Below are positions 24,518-38,000 of a stretch of 64,000 nt of DNA, one piece after another. A program made the translations under genes and the position numbers. Source of the DNA: Sipunculus nudus (taxonomy: Eukaryota > Annelida > Sipuncula > Golfingiida > Sipunculidae); assembly GCA_026874595.1 (NCBI GenBank), contig CM049320.1, forward strand, positions 43,224,714 through 43,288,713, in the 5' to 3' direction. The notes beneath the pieces are model-generated. The model made no database searches and was not told the origin of the DNA. It saw nothing but the letters and a program-made list of their open reading frames with translations. How positions within the stretch are numbered: the stretch's first letter is position 1; every line of letters begins with the position of its first letter.

Positions 24518-25927
24518 TACACAGATATAAACCAAGAAGTATGAGGTAAGCCATGGTCCTCAGATATAAACCAAGTTGTGTGAGGTAAGCCATGGTCCTC
24601 AGATATAAACCAAGTAGTGTGAGGTAAGCCATGGTCCTCAGATATAAACCAAGTTGTGTGAGGTAAGCCATGGTCCACAGATATAAACCAAGTTGTGTGA
24701 GGTTAGCCATGGTCCACAGATATAAACCAAGTTGTGTGAGGTAAGCCATGGTCCACAGATATAAACCAAGAAGTATGAGTTGAGCCATGGTCCTCAGATA
24801 TAAACCAAGTTGTGTGAGGTAAGCCATGGTCCACAGATATAAACCAAGAAGTATGAGTTGAGCCATGGTCCTCAGATATAAACCAAGTTGTGTGAGGTAA
24901 GCCATGGTCCTCAGATATAAACCAAGTAGTGTGAGGTTAGCCTTGGTCCACAGATATAAACCAAGTTGTGTGAGGTAAGCCATGGTCCTCAGATATAAAC
25001 CAAGTTGTGTGAGGTCAGCCATGGTCCACAGATATAAACCAAGCTGTGTGAGGTAAGCCATGGTCCACAGATATAAACCAAGTTGTGTGAGGTAAGCCAT
25101 GGTCCACAGATATAAACCAAGTTGTGTGAGGTAAGCCATGGTCCACAGATATAAACCAAGAAGTATGAGTTGAGCCATGGTCCTCAGATATAAACCAAGT
25201 TGTGTGAGGTAAGCCATGGTCCTCAGATATAAACCAGGTAGTGTGAGGTTAGCCTTGGTCCACAGATATAAACCAAGTAGTGTGAGGTAAGCCATGGTCC
25301 TCAGATATAAACCAAGTTGTGTGAGGTAAGCCATGGTCCTCAGATATAAACCAAGCTGTGTGAGGTAAGCCATGGTCCACAGATATAAACCAAGTTGTGT
25401 GAGGTAAGCCATGGTCCACAGATATAAACCAAGTTGTGTGAGGTAAGCCATGGTCCACAGATATAAACCAAGTTGTGTGAGGTAAGCCATGGTCCACAGA
25501 TATAAACCAAGTTGTGTGAGGTAAGCAATGGTCCACAGATATAAACCAAGTTGTGTGAGGTAAGCCATGGTCCACAGATATAAACCAAGTAGTGTGAGGT
25601 TAGCCTTGGTCCACAGATATAAACCAAGAAGTATGAGTTGAGCCATGGTCCTCAGATATAAACCAAGTTGTGTGAGGTAAGCCATGGTCCACAGATATAA
25701 ACCAAGAAGTATGAGTTGAGCCATGGTCCTCAGATATAAACCAAGTTGTGTGAGGTAAGCCATGGTCCACAGATAGTAACCAAGTAGTGTGAGGTTAGCC
25801 TTGATCCACAGACATTAACCAAGTAGTGTGAGGTTAGCCATGGTCCACAGATATAAACCAAGTTGTGTGAGGTAAGCAATGGTCCAAGGATATAAACCAA
25901 GTTGTGTGAGTTAAGCCATGGTCCACA
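24518..25927 (+). repeat. 39-bp minisatellite array (about 36 copies)
   Basis: Units with GTGTGAGGTAAGCCATGGTC and CACAGATATAAACCAAGTT. Variants (CCTCAGATAT, AAGTATGAGTTGAGCC, GTGAGGTTAGCCTTGG) recur in ordered groups. Thirty-nine bases is thirteen codons, which gives a 427-codon minus-strand frame of 13-residue repeats; it has no features of a real gene. Most units carry GAGGTAAGC, a 5'-splice-site-like motif on the plus strand. Confidence 0.96.
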
Positions 25928-27559
25928 ATCGAATCAAATGAAACCCCACTCTTTAGGGCCTGTGAATTCTGAGCACTTAGAATTGTTCAGTGATCAATTC
26001 TCTTTCTTTGATTCGCCTTTTATTCAATTCAGTTATCACTTTAGTAGTATATTTCAGATTGTCTCTTAAATAAAAGCAAAATATTTTACAATAAAGGATT
26101 TAAGTTAATTTTAGCAAGCAAAGGAATGATGTCACTCTGTGTATTTATTGCAAATTAAAAAAAAAAAATTGTGTATGTGTGTGATCTGGTTGTCTGAATA
26201 CTGTTGAAACTAGGTCTAAGGTACATACATAATAAATAGTCTTGATATCATGTTATTCTTTGTAAAATTTGACAGCTCACAAAGGGCGACAGGGTGGTTC
26301 ATGCAACAAAATAATAATTATCAAAATGAATTAATTCAGAGGATAATAATTGACTACAATTAAATCATGTGGTTGCAGTTAAATGTGTTGATTGTTGCAT
26401 GCATTGTAACACCACTTCTCTCACTTGGTACTCTTGTTTGAATAAATTGCTGCAAATATGAATGACAAAGAGGGGAACATGAGAACAATGCACTAATTAA
26501 CTCAGGGAGGGAACGCCACTTGAGGTAGGAATGTCTGGAGACAAAAACAGGTCAGACAGCAGAAACCCTGATGACTTTAACATGGCTCAGCCTGTCTTCA
26601 ACCACAGAAAAATGGCTGTATTTAATTTGCTTACATCACTTGTGTCTTAGTTTAAAATTGTGTGTTTGATTGAATAGAAATATCCTCAGGACCATATGGT
26701 TGGAGACAGTGATTGAGCTTGACAATATAAATTATTCTCATGTATAAAGAATCTCAGCCATTTACGGTGACCATGAGTTTTGTAATTTGAATATGATACA
26801 AAATTTCATATTTACCAAGAAATTAAAACATGAAATTTATCAGTTTCTCTAACACTTTGCATGTATATGGATCTTTATTGATCAGATATGTGAAAGTTAG
26901 AAATATTTTATCCATACTGGGGTCACAAAATTGACTAGGAGAGTAAATTTTATCCCAAAGTTTAGTCTGTTCATTTAAAATTCTTAAAAAGATCACATGT
27001 ATCAGAAATGTCTTCATGGATTGTTCTTAAATTTGGTGTGCCCTTTGGTAATTTTGCATTATTAGATGTACAAGACTCATTGCATTACCTACAATTCTTA
27101 TTGGTTTCTTAGGAATGGCTTCAAAACCTACCTGTGCAGAATTGTGTGTCTTTTGTCAAGTCTGGTGTCTGCAGGCTGGAATACCTACAGGTGATCCAGT
27201 AAACTTCATCGGGATTACTATTGAATCTTTTGATAGCATATTAACCACAGAGCAAAACTTGAATATCAGCAGAAGCTGACAAAAGTTCTAATTGTTATTT
27301 TCTTCAGACTGACAATTTCTATTAGTTCCATATATTGCTCTGATTTATAAAATTTAACTTACCACTATCATTCACATGTCATCAGTCCTCATGTCATCAT
27401 TCACATGTAATCAGTCCTCATGTTATCATGTACTATCTGAAATAAATCACCTCAAGAAGTTCTCAGATTTTCCAGTAACATGCAGTTCTCAGGTTTCTAT
27501 TTCACCCATTGTAAACTTATGTCTCATTGTATCCTCAGACAAAGTAGGGACATGGTCGC
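25928..27559. other. intron sequence, mostly unique
   Basis: AT-rich. A short CATGTCATCAGTCCT duplication lies near 27375-27430. No gene recognised. Confidence 0.5.
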
Positions 27560-29290
27560 ACTGCTGCTGAGGAGAATTTGTTTGGAGGTGATAACTCAAA
27601 AAATATATTACAGATCTTTACCAAACTCGACATGTGCATAGATATAGGTGAGAGGACGAAGCCTATTTAAATGGGGTCATGACCTTTACTAGGAGAGTGA
27701 CCTTGACCTTGAATAGGTCCAATTTGGGGGAAATTATCACACAAATTCTTAAATATCTCAAGAAACTGGCATGGATGATAAAAAAATCAAGTTGACCGAA
27801 GCCCATGGATAGTGTTGTTATGTACCAGAATCTGGTGGCGCCACCTGTTTTCCTTTTCTTGTGGTAGTGCCGTTTAATACCCCTATCATTGCCACTTAAC
27901 AGTACTGTGAGCAATGAAAGTCAAAAACTAATGGACAGATTTCTTTCATATTCTTGCATATATGTAGACATGGGTTATGGGATGATGTATATTTAAATTA
28001 GGGTCATTACCTCTCCTATGAGAGTGGCCTTTGACTTGAATATTGCCATATATGGTGAAAATCACACAAAATCATAAATATCTCAATAAAGGTTGCATGG
28101 TTCGGTTCAAAAATCAAATTGACCGAAGATCTTGGAGAGCTTTCTCTTCTGCAGAAGACAGGTTGCGCCACCTTCTGTCTTTTTCTTGTTTTTGCACCTT
28201 TAAATACCTCATCATTGCCACTTGACAGTACTGTGAGCATTATATGTCTAAAACTAATAGACAGATTTGGCTGAAATTGTGCATGTCCATTGATCTTGGA
28301 TTTCCCCATTTTGAATTCAAGACTAGTGGTGCTATCTGCCATCTTTATTGTTTGGCATCCATCCATACGTTTACTTTCGGTGAAAATTACTCATATCTCC
28401 GAAGTGGTTAAAGGTATTGGTCTGAAATTTGGCATGTTATCCATGTTGGAAAGTTTTTTCATAAACCAGACAGGTGGCGCAACCTACCTCCCCATTTTTG
28501 TAGAATAAATTAATGCTCTTTTCTAAGGAGTGATTTGCCCTATTAGTCTGAAAATGTGCATTTCCATTGATCTTGGACTCCTCCATCTTGTACTCAAGAC
28601 TAGTAGTGCCATCTGCAATTGTTTTGTGTGGGGTCCATCAGTACATGTGCTTTGGGTGAAATTTGCTCATATCTCTAGAGTGGTTCAAGGTAGTTGTCTG
28701 AAGATTTGGCATGTCCATCCATCTTGGAATGTTTTCTAGTAAACCAGACAGGTGGCGCCATCTACCCTCCCATTTTTGTAGAATAAATTGATGCCCTTTT
28801 CTGAGGAGTGTTTTGCCCTATTGACCTGAAAATGTGCATACCCATAGATCTTGGACTCTTCCATCTTGTACTTAAGACTGGTGGTGCCATCTGCAATGGT
28901 TTGTTCGTGGGGTCCATCTGTACATGTGCTTTGGGTGAAAATTGCTCATATCTCCGGAATGGTTCAAGGTATTGGTCTTAAATTTGGTTTGTCTATCCAT
29001 CTTGGAAAATTTTCTCATAAACCAGACAGGTGGCACCACTTACCTTCCTGTTTCTGTAAAATAAATTAATTTTCTTTTCCTTAGACTTTTTAGAGTGATT
29101 CACTGTATTATCCCCCATATTTGGTGAAAAATATTGTTTTTCAAGTTGATAGATGAAAGAAACCATAGTTGCTTGCCAAGTGTCAGTATATGCTGCTGAA
29201 GATGGGGGGGGGGGGGGCTATTCTTAAAGGGGGAGGAGGGGAATAATTGTCTGGGGATACTATGGCACCACAGACATATCTAGTTTCTCT
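27560..29290 (+). mobile_element. degenerate tandem-core element with GGTGGCGCCACC-type motifs
   Basis: Diverged units of about 280 to 330 bp, each with a motif related to GGTGGCGCCACC (near 27834, 28161, 28468, 28751 and 29029), followed by CATTTTTGTAGAATAAATT in the later units. The last three copies are about 280 bp apart. The region ends with a 14-G tract (29204-29217) and ACATATCTAGTTT, which resembles the CTAGTTT end of the element at 33060. No coding capacity. Boundaries are uncertain. Confidence 0.6.
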
Positions 29291-30374
29291 TATCTATTTT
29301 AACATTTATATTTTCTCAAATTCAGCTGACTTTCTTGGCCAATGGGCCACTTGTATAACCTATCCATCAGCCTTAGAAATTTAGAGCATAATCAAAGTTG
29401 TGTCCAAAAAAATCTGAAATAATTTGGAGTAGAGAAGTTCTTGATAGGAATAATCTGATAGAAAAGGGAGCAGAGGTCTAGATGGTGAGGTGCTGACATT
29501 CAATTTTATAATTCATGTGACATACAGAAGACCAGGCCTCTGTCACATTTAAACATCACAGTGCCACTGTGTGGATTATGTTCACTGTGGTATCAGTTTC
29601 CTCAGACTTCTGTAGTAGCTTATATACACACACTATCAAATTTCTCAACTTTAAAGAAATCTGACAGTTAACACTGCTAGAATGTTACAGGAGTGATTCA
29701 AGAGTTATTAGTGTACAAGAACTGCCCTGACACAACTTAAGGACTCCTGCCTGGCCACAAGACACAACAAACTGTCCCCATTGAACTGCCAGCTTCAAGC
29801 TCAGTCAGTTATTTTATATCCAAGGTCAGACAAGGTCAGTGTGATGTCAGGATGGCGAGGAGTTGAGGGCACAGAGAGACACCTGTGGTAGCCAGCAGCA
29901 TATATGAACCACAATTATCTAATGTTTCTTTAGTTACAACTCTATTTTGACCTATTTTAATCCACCCACAAAAAGTGAAGGATATGAAAAATTGAGTTAA
30001 ATAGATTTTATTTATAAATAAATAAACAAGGAAGATTGTGTTTATAAAAATTTGAATGACATTGGCATTTGTTAGTTATATTATTTTCCCAGTCACAAAA
30101 AAATCAAACCGAGCATGCTTAATAGCAGATGTTGTGAAATGCGGGCAACTGCCTAAATTAACCGCCACTGGATATCAGTCCCTTTTCAAATTCCATTATT
30201 TTATCTACATATAAACCTTATGAAATAGGACCGCCTGGCTTTTACAGATTACGGGCAGTTTTTTCTGACCAAAGTGATAAATTACTAACAAAATTGACCT
30301 GCCTAATGCAGGCATTCTTTGTGGTACTCTTTGACCAGCACTTACTGTCGGTGGATTGCCCATTGGTGAATGTT
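29291..30374. other. intron sequence with a dispersed repeat fragment
   Basis: Mostly unique. At 30141-30172 a minus-strand fragment (read as CCAGTGGCGGTTAATTTAGG, then CAGTTGCCC) matches the family also seen at 35731 and, in part, at 4789. Confidence 0.5.
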
Positions 30375-30690
30375 TCCATGTTTCTATGGAGTGTGGTGGA
30401 TCTAAAGGCGCTGGACTTGTGACCGCAAGGTTGTGGGTTCGCGTCCTGTTCTGAAAGCTGTCTGCGACTGCGCTAAGACTCCTAGTCAAAGTCTTTACCA
30501 CAAGGGTGCGCTCTCTCGACCCAGGAGTGAATGGGTACTGGGCATGGGCAGCAGACAAATGTAGAACGAATAACTTTCTAGTGCCTGTTGTCTGCTTGGG
30601 TTGTATGCTCCCCAGGGAGCCAAGAAAAACTACAAGAATGAACAGGCCCAAAAGACCAGGAAGGCAAGATGTAAAGTCAGATGATATCAG
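30375..30690 (+). mobile_element. tRNA-derived SINE, copy 1
   Basis: The head is tRNA-like: an A-box-like TGGTGGATCTAAAGG near 30394-30408 and a good B box GGTTCGCGTCC at 30436-30446, at a typical spacing. The body contains GCTCTCTCGACCCAGGAG, then GGGTTGTATGCTCCCCAGGG. The body recurs at 44171-44370. The 166-codon minus-strand frame across it is antisense to the SINE, not a gene. It may belong to a widespread invertebrate SINE family with a conserved central domain; the family name is not certain. Confidence 0.8.
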
Positions 30691-33059
30691 ACTATATACT
30701 GCCACCTTTCCTGTACATCTTGAAAACTGGTGACCTTGACCTGGATCATCAAGTCATTATAATAAGCTTATTATCTCTGTGGAATCCCATAACCTTTGAT
30801 GTATTGTGTATTTTGAGCAAATTTGACATAAAGTATTTTCCACCAATATCTTGGATCAGTTTAAAAATGTTTGAATGTAAACTTGATCAGCAAGGTCAGA
30901 TCTGTTAAAGTCTAGGATTTCTATTTAGTAATGCATATCTTTAGAAGTACTGCATATTATTTTTTCTCAATTTTATACAGTAATTCTTTTTAGTAAGATC
31001 TCAAAAGATATAAAAATTACCTTGATCTGTAACGTTAAATTGGTGGAATTATATGATTTCTTTAAACCCTGAACTTTTGAGATCATGTGCCTTATTTCCC
31101 CTAATTTATGATGAGGCCTTTGGGGTAGGAGTGATATCTGTTTTTGTGACTGCAAAGACAAAGCCACTCTAGTTCCCAATTACAATTGCCAATAAATTTG
31201 TTTTATGCACCAAATGAAAAATTTCTTATATTCAAATTTAATTCTTTCATTTTCAATGTAATATTTTAGCAATATCAGGTTTTTAACCATTCTGGAAGTC
31301 GTGGAACACATGGGGAAATTTAAGTCAGGGAAAACTCAGTTATTTGAGAAAAATACTTCAGATCAGGGAAAAGTCAGAGCAGCCAAAAAAGAGAAAACAG
31401 TCAAACTGTCATTTATGTCTTATATCTAGATGCCACTGTTTGATTGGCTCTCCTCTCTTGGCATTTTTGTGTGGAAATATGCTTCTTTATTGACCTTGTT
31501 CAGTGTAATTACTTTTTACTTAACAACACTGAAGTCTTATTTTCAAGGAAACTGGAATGAGCTAGGGCTTAATAATGACTGAATTCTATGAGACTACATA
31601 GTTGGGTGTCCCTGGGGCTGTTGGCCCTCAGACTCTGACCTAGAGGTGTAATCTGTTGATACCTTAATAAACCTGATCGGTGAGTTTATGTATAGAAATT
31701 GCATGTTTGTTGCTTGTGTTTGTTGATGGTGTTTGTTGATGATGGGTTTATGATTAGTGAGTTGTCCTGAGGTCTCTTCTGTCTGTCAATCTGCTTCTAG
31801 GGAAATCTTTATAACCACTGGCAGGGACATTTCAGATGGTATTAATTAAGTATTTATCAAGGTTAAAATGAAGGAAGTTGACCTGAGGAAGTGAACATCT
31901 CACGGTCAGATCAGCAGAGGCATGAAGCAGCAAGGTATAGACGATGCTGCTCCAGCCAAGTGGACTCCATTAGGGCCATCCCTTCCTTTGATTAGCGGCT
32001 GCACCAGACTCTGCTCCCTGGGGCAGTTACAAGGTCACCTAGAGGTCAGCTCAGCCCTCTCATGTTAGTTGTGGATCAGAGGAGGGATTCTCAGCTGTCA
32101 TTAGACCCAGGGATTGTCCGAATCCCACAAAGCAAATTGTTTGTGTCTCATGTTACATAAACTGTTATTGTATATGTACAGATAATGATAAAGGACATTC
32201 ACACCTATACCCATGTGATATGGCTTTCTCTAGCTGGTAACCAGTGATCACTATGTTACCTAGGTTACTCTTTAAGTGAAACCATAGCAGATTAGGGTAG
32301 CTATAAGGATGCAATGTGTTTGAACTTTTCAGTAATTTCTTAATAACATATCTTCATAATGTATTGTTGATGCACACAGGCACTTAGTCAGTATGATATA
32401 ATACATTTTGACCTATATTAAACTCCTGAAATAAGGATGTAGACAGGGCCAGTTTTATGAAAATCTTGACCCTGGAGGCAAATTGTGTTAATGTATGGCA
32501 TTCAGTCTATTCAGGGGCAATGAATGGTACTGCAGTATACATATAAACAGTTGGTCAATCACAAAGATTTGTTTCATTCTGACCTTGCACACTTACACAT
32601 GCTAAGTTCTTTCTGTTGTTCTCTGGGTAACCTCCCAGCAATATTGCTTTATATATATAAACTTTATTATAGTCAGTGTTATCAGCCACATCATTCCTCA
32701 CATTTATTCACCACAGATAGTCAGTATTCAGAGGAAAATGTATAGAGCGTCCAGCTCAATCCTGACTAGGCTTGTGACTACCCTGGAATAGATCAGATTG
32801 GGATATATAGCAGACTAAAGTTAGGTCACATCAAAATCTTGATTGGGCTTTTGGCTCTCAAGACTATACTTGGCATAATTAAAGACAAAATTTATTCAAG
32901 TAAGAATCCTTGTTTCCGATTGTAAAAGATAGAAAACTTATACAAGAGCACAATATGCAGCATCAAAAACATAAAAAATGGCAGATGCAATTTTTTTGTC
33001 CATGCAAAGCAGGAAAATCCCAAAATAATGATAAAATATTAAATGTGTCAGCTGATTTC
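30691..33059. other. intron sequence, mostly unique
   Basis: No gene recognised. A GC-richer unique island at about 31880-32115 stands out from its flanks and could be regulatory. Confidence 0.45.
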
Positions 33060-34607
33060 TATTTTTATGCCCCCGCCACAAAGTGGCCGGGGCATATAGT
33101 TTTACCCATGTCCGTCATTCCGTCCTTCCGTCATTCCGAAATCAAACAGTTGTACGGACTTTTTTTCGCAATGCCTGCAGATATTGGCCTGAATTTTGGT
33201 GTGTGGGCAGATATAGACCAGTTACAGATCGAGTTCGCGTTTCGTCCCGGTTGACCTAATTTTGACCATTTTATGGCTCCTAAACTTAGAAAATTTCATG
33301 AAAAATAGAAATATTCATGACAGATACACATGTACGGACTTTTTTTCGCAATGCCTGCAGATATTGGCCTGATTTTTGGTGTGTGGACAGATATAGACCA
33401 GTTACAGATCAAGTTCGCGTTTCGTCCCAGTTGAACTATTTTTGACCATTTTACGGCTCCTAAACTTAGAAATTTTCATGAAAAATAGAAATATTCATGA
33501 CAGATACACATGTACAGACTTTTTTTCGCAATGCCTGCAGATTTTGGCCTGATTTTTGGTGTGTGGGCAGGTATAGACCAGTTACAGATCGAGTTCGCGT
33601 TTCGTCCCCGTTGACCTATTTTTGACCGTTTTACGGCTCCTGAACATAGAAAATTTCATGAAAAATATGAAATTTCATGACAAATGCACATGTACGGACT
33701 TTTTTTCGCAATGGCTGCAGATATTGGCCTGATTTTTGGTGTGTCGGCAGATATTGACCAATTACAGATGGAGTTCACATTTCGTCCCGGTTGACCTACT
33801 TTTGACTGTTTTACGGCTCCTGAACATAGAAAATTTTATGTAAAATATATATTTTCATGACAAATACACTTGTACAGACTTTTCTTCACAATACCTGCAG
33901 ATATTGGCCTGATTTTTGGTGTGTGGGCAGATAATGACCAGTTACAGATCAAGTTCATGTTTTGTCCCAGTTGACCTATTTTTGACCGTTTGACGGTGCT
34001 CTAACATAGAAAATTTCATAAAAAGGAGCACATGTATGGACTTTTTTTCGCAGTGCCTGCAGATACAGGCCTGATTTTTGGTGTGTAGGCAGATAATGAC
34101 CAGTTACAGATCGAGTTCTTGTTTTGTCTCAGTTGACCTACTTTTGACCATTTGACTGCTCCTGAACATAGAAAGTTTCATGAAAAATATAAATTTTCAT
34201 AACAAATGCATATGTACTGACTTTTTTTCCTCAATGCCTGCAGATACCACCCTGATTTTTTTTGTGTGGGCAGATAATGACAGTTACAGATTGAGTTTGC
34301 GTTTCATCCCGGTTGACCTACTTTTGATTGTTTTACGGCTCCTAAACATAGAAAATTTCATGAAAGACAGAAATTTTTATGGAAAATGCACATGTATGGA
34401 CTTTTTTTCACAATGCCTGCATATACTGGCATGATTTTTGGTGTATTGCTTGATAATGACCCGTTACAGATCGAGTTTGCATTTTGCCCTTGTTGACCTA
34501 CTTTTGACCATACGACACCTCCTGAACTTAAAAAATTTTCCAAAATTTACAAATGTTTCTAATTTGCCCAAGGCAGGGGCATTCGTGTCGTTCCGACACA
34601 TCTAGTT
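33060..34607 (+). mobile_element. Helentron/pearl-like non-autonomous element with 180-bp core repeats
   Basis: The left end has a GC-rich hairpin, ATGCCCCCGCCAC-AAA-GTGGCCGGGGCAT (33067-33095), followed by GTCCGTCATTCCGTCCTTCC. The core is eight imperfect units, nearly all spaced 180 bp, marked by CTTTTTTTCGCAATGCCTGC (near 33161, 33341, 33521, 33701, 33881, 34041, 34222 and 34401; one spacing is 161). The right end has a GTGTCG-TTC-CGACAC hairpin (34585-34599) followed by CTAG (34602-34605), the Helitron-type CTRR terminus. No Rep/helicase frame is present, so it is non-autonomous. The head-hairpin plus tandem-core plan matches the bivalve pearl elements and Helentron-associated elements. 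Confidence 0.75.
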
Positions 34608-34840
34608 TAATATATTATATTATTAATAGTCATTATTAATGATAATTTAAATTTAGACATGTTCAAAGCAGTTTTGATGTACAGTTCACACTTCAAAAAA
34701 GTATCAGGGTTTTGGTTTGTTCAAATCTCAATTGATTTTACTCTATCTGAAATATTACATTTACTACAAATTGTAAATCTTGGTTTGTGCCAGTCTACAT
34801 CATTTAGGCATTTTCTGATTTGTCCAATTCAGGTTCTGGA
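34608..34840. other. short intron spacer
   Basis: AT-rich sequence; nothing recognised. Confidence 0.5.
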
Positions 34841-35098
34841 TGGTTACATTAATGTGGACGATAGAGGTGGTTCGGTGGGACTTAGGTAGTGTATATTCAG
34901 AATTTGGAGGATGAAGGTGGTTCGGTGGGACTTGGCTAATGTATATCAAGAATTTGGAGGATGGGGGTGGTTGGGTGGGACTTGGGTAGTGTATATTCAG
35001 AATTTGGAGGATGGAGGTGGTTAGGTGGGTCTTGGGTAGTGTATATTAATAATTCGGAGGATGGGGGTGGTTGGGTGGGACTTGGCTAGTGTATAATC
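34841..35098 (+). repeat. 50-bp tandem repeat (about 5 copies)
   Basis: Units with GTGTATATTCAGAATTTGG and GGTGGTTCGGTGGGACTTGG at exact 50-bp spacing (for example AATTTGGAGG at 34901 and 34951). Confidence 0.92.
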
Positions 35099-38000
35099 AG
35101 GAGCTCTTGTTGTGAGTGCTGTAGTCACAACACTGTGTTTGTGTCACCTAATAACCTTGTACAGTTTTCTGTCACAAAACTCTGGCCTGTCTTGATCTGT
35201 CGGGGGTAATAGAGATAAACCCCCAGTTAACACCCTAAACCTCTGGCCGGCAAACCTGGAGGTACTCTCACATGAACCTGCCGAGGCTGAAGATGGCCCA
35301 GTTTACAGATACATGTACAACGGCCAGGGCTGGGGGATAGTTTATGGATATTATAAAACACATTTTCTCATTTTTACATCAATAACCAAAAGTAAAAATT
35401 GTTTTCTTCATCAGTTCCATGTTTAACTTACATATGCTAGCTATAGAGAGCAGGTTACCCGGGAACTTCAGACAAGTATGAACTGTAAACAGTCAGGACA
35501 TTACTTCAAGCTGATCCTGAGGTTTTTTACTGATTTTTATTTAAGTTGGTTATTTTGACACAATTTCTATTACCAGTAACTGTTAAGCAGGAATATCTCT
35601 CTAGTTCAAGCAACTAATCATTTTATATACCTGTCTAATTTCTGCCAGAACTGTGGTGTGATCCTGGTGTGAGCTGGGTTATTGACAGAGCCATAACCTA
35701 ACCGTTCGCCAAGGGGGGGGGGGGGGGGTCACGAGTGGCAATTAGGGCAGTTGCCCTCTCCCATTGATTTTAAATAAAAAGTCAAATGTTTGGATAAGGT
35801 GGAGAATAAAAATGCTTTTTCTTGAGTTAATTGAAGGAAAACTGAAAAAGTATTTAATTAATGCTAAATCAATGTAAAAATATAATTTTTGTGCATTGAA
35901 TATAATTTTAGAAATTAATTTCTGTATATAGATCTGGTGAAGGATTCCTTTTATTTTCTTTACAAAATGATCAGGTCATACTAACACCAGTCTATCAAAA
36001 GTTGAAAATCAACAGACACAAAATGAATTCATGCAGTACAGTACTTGAGATGTTCAGGAAAGTGTAAAAGTGTATATATTGTAACATGACTATTATAAAA
36101 ACACAAAGACACATGCAGGGGGCATTTAAGGGTGTTTCAGACCTTTTAAAGATTATGATATTCCAGTACATTCAGGAGTGGAAATTCATTATACATAGAA
36201 GGGGCTCTAGAATTCTCCATTTTGATTACATATTTAACAAATTTTCCCCACTAGAGATGGTGATATTATGTCATAATATAGCGATATAATGCACATGCCT
36301 TAAACAGTGACACAAGTCGGATCCAGTTGAGTATATGAACACCTTCTATATTCATGATCTAGTTGCACAGTATAGGTCTGGTAATGCCATACTTCCTTTC
36401 TATGAGCTTGAATGGACATGTAAATACAATTTAACCATTGGTAGCTGACAGATTCAGGGTATTAAGTTTTAATTACTTGTGCTAGTAACATGTAGTTCCG
36501 TAGAGTGATAATGGTGATGATTTGGCGTGGGTGTTGAAGTTTGTGGTGGGTGAACTCATTTTCTGTTTGAACGCCATATGTTGATGGTTATGAAACACTA
36601 TGAACAGGTCATACTGCCTGCCACTAATGGCCAACAGAATGGCTTCATTGACTGCTGGCTTTAATGCAGACTGTGTTGTTGTGGCTGCCAACGACTGGTA
36701 CAAGGGCTATTTACTGACCAGTAATCAGGGGTTGAACCAGGGGGATCTGTCTGTCATTGGGATGTGCCATGCAGCGGGAACTCTTTAAATTGGCCAGCTA
36801 GTTTACCTGTACATTGAGGAAACATTGCTCACCTGTTCTGTATTATGCTAATCCAAAACATACTTTGGTGAACCTGCATGGTTTCATGTCTATTACAGGT
36901 GTCAATTAACCAGGTGGACAGGGAAATAGACCAGGCTTTTGATTTGTAAATATATACAAGTATTATCATTATTAGAGAGACTCATCTTTTGGTAAAAGAT
37001 GATCTGTATAGCTGTTGATCACTACATGTCCAGTAACTGATCTCTTACCAGCCATCACCAGTACTGTTCTGTACAGTATGTGTAGATGTAGTATTTGGGT
37101 AAATGAACTTTATAACTTTTGCCATGTTCAGTAGGTGTTCTTTGTGAAACAGGACCAGACTCCTCTAAGAGCAGATAATGAAAAGTTATAACAAAACTGG
37201 GCCATGCAAACAATTAAAAAAGTGAACAAATATGAAATTTCCGTAAAATTAGTCCATATTAATCAAATTTATACCATTTCTCAATAATTGATTCATAATG
37301 ATTGAGAATAACTTATGCAATTTGGTCATGGATGTCTCTGTATTGAGCTACATTAGTGCGATAGCACTGCTTGCAATTTTTCTATGTGTTTCTGCATGCA
37401 CATTTAATGAACACAAACAGATATTTAAGAGTTATGTCAAAAGTATTAGCAAAGCAATGAAATAACTTGAATTTGGCCATCCAATCTGAATATTGTACTT
37501 TAATCAGATGTAATTTCCTGTCATACTGCTAAGGATAATACCAAAGATTTCTTGAAATATATGACAACAGTTACAAATTCCAGTACAGATAGTCTGTATT
37601 CTAAGGTAAAAATCACACAGAAGCATCCATTTCTAAAAAAAAAATTCTCACTTTAAATTTGCTATGCATTTCTTTTAGATTTATTAATTGTATTACACAA
37701 GTGGTGCCACCTATATATTGATTTTGTCTAGCTTAATGGCTATTTTGAGACTGAATAATATCATTGTTGTCCAAGTGTTGTCTGACCATCATATTTTTGC
37801 CCAGGCCTTCCAAGAAATTATCTTAAATAGACAAATACCCCTTTAAAAAAATATGCAGCACATTTGTTTTGGATGTTTGGCCTAACTTTTATACTGGTCA
37901 AATGAGCATCATTACCCTGGGGTCATTTATTTAACATAAAGTAAGCGATTCAATAATTTTGTTTTGGCAAACAAGCCTTAATTACACTTTCAATGTAAAG

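Noticed and set aside
24480..25763. 427-codon minus-strand ORF with 13-residue repeats
   Set aside because: It is the 39-bp array translated. Hydrophobic repeats arise from the unit, and the variation does not favour synonymous positions by eye.
30205..30705. 166-codon minus-strand ORF
   Set aside because: It runs antisense through SINE copy 1. A similar antisense peptide appears at SINE copy 2, showing that it follows the repeat, not a gene.
32910..33254. 114-codon plus ORF
   Set aside because: It crosses from unique DNA into the Helentron-like element head and first core unit, so it is not a coherent gene.
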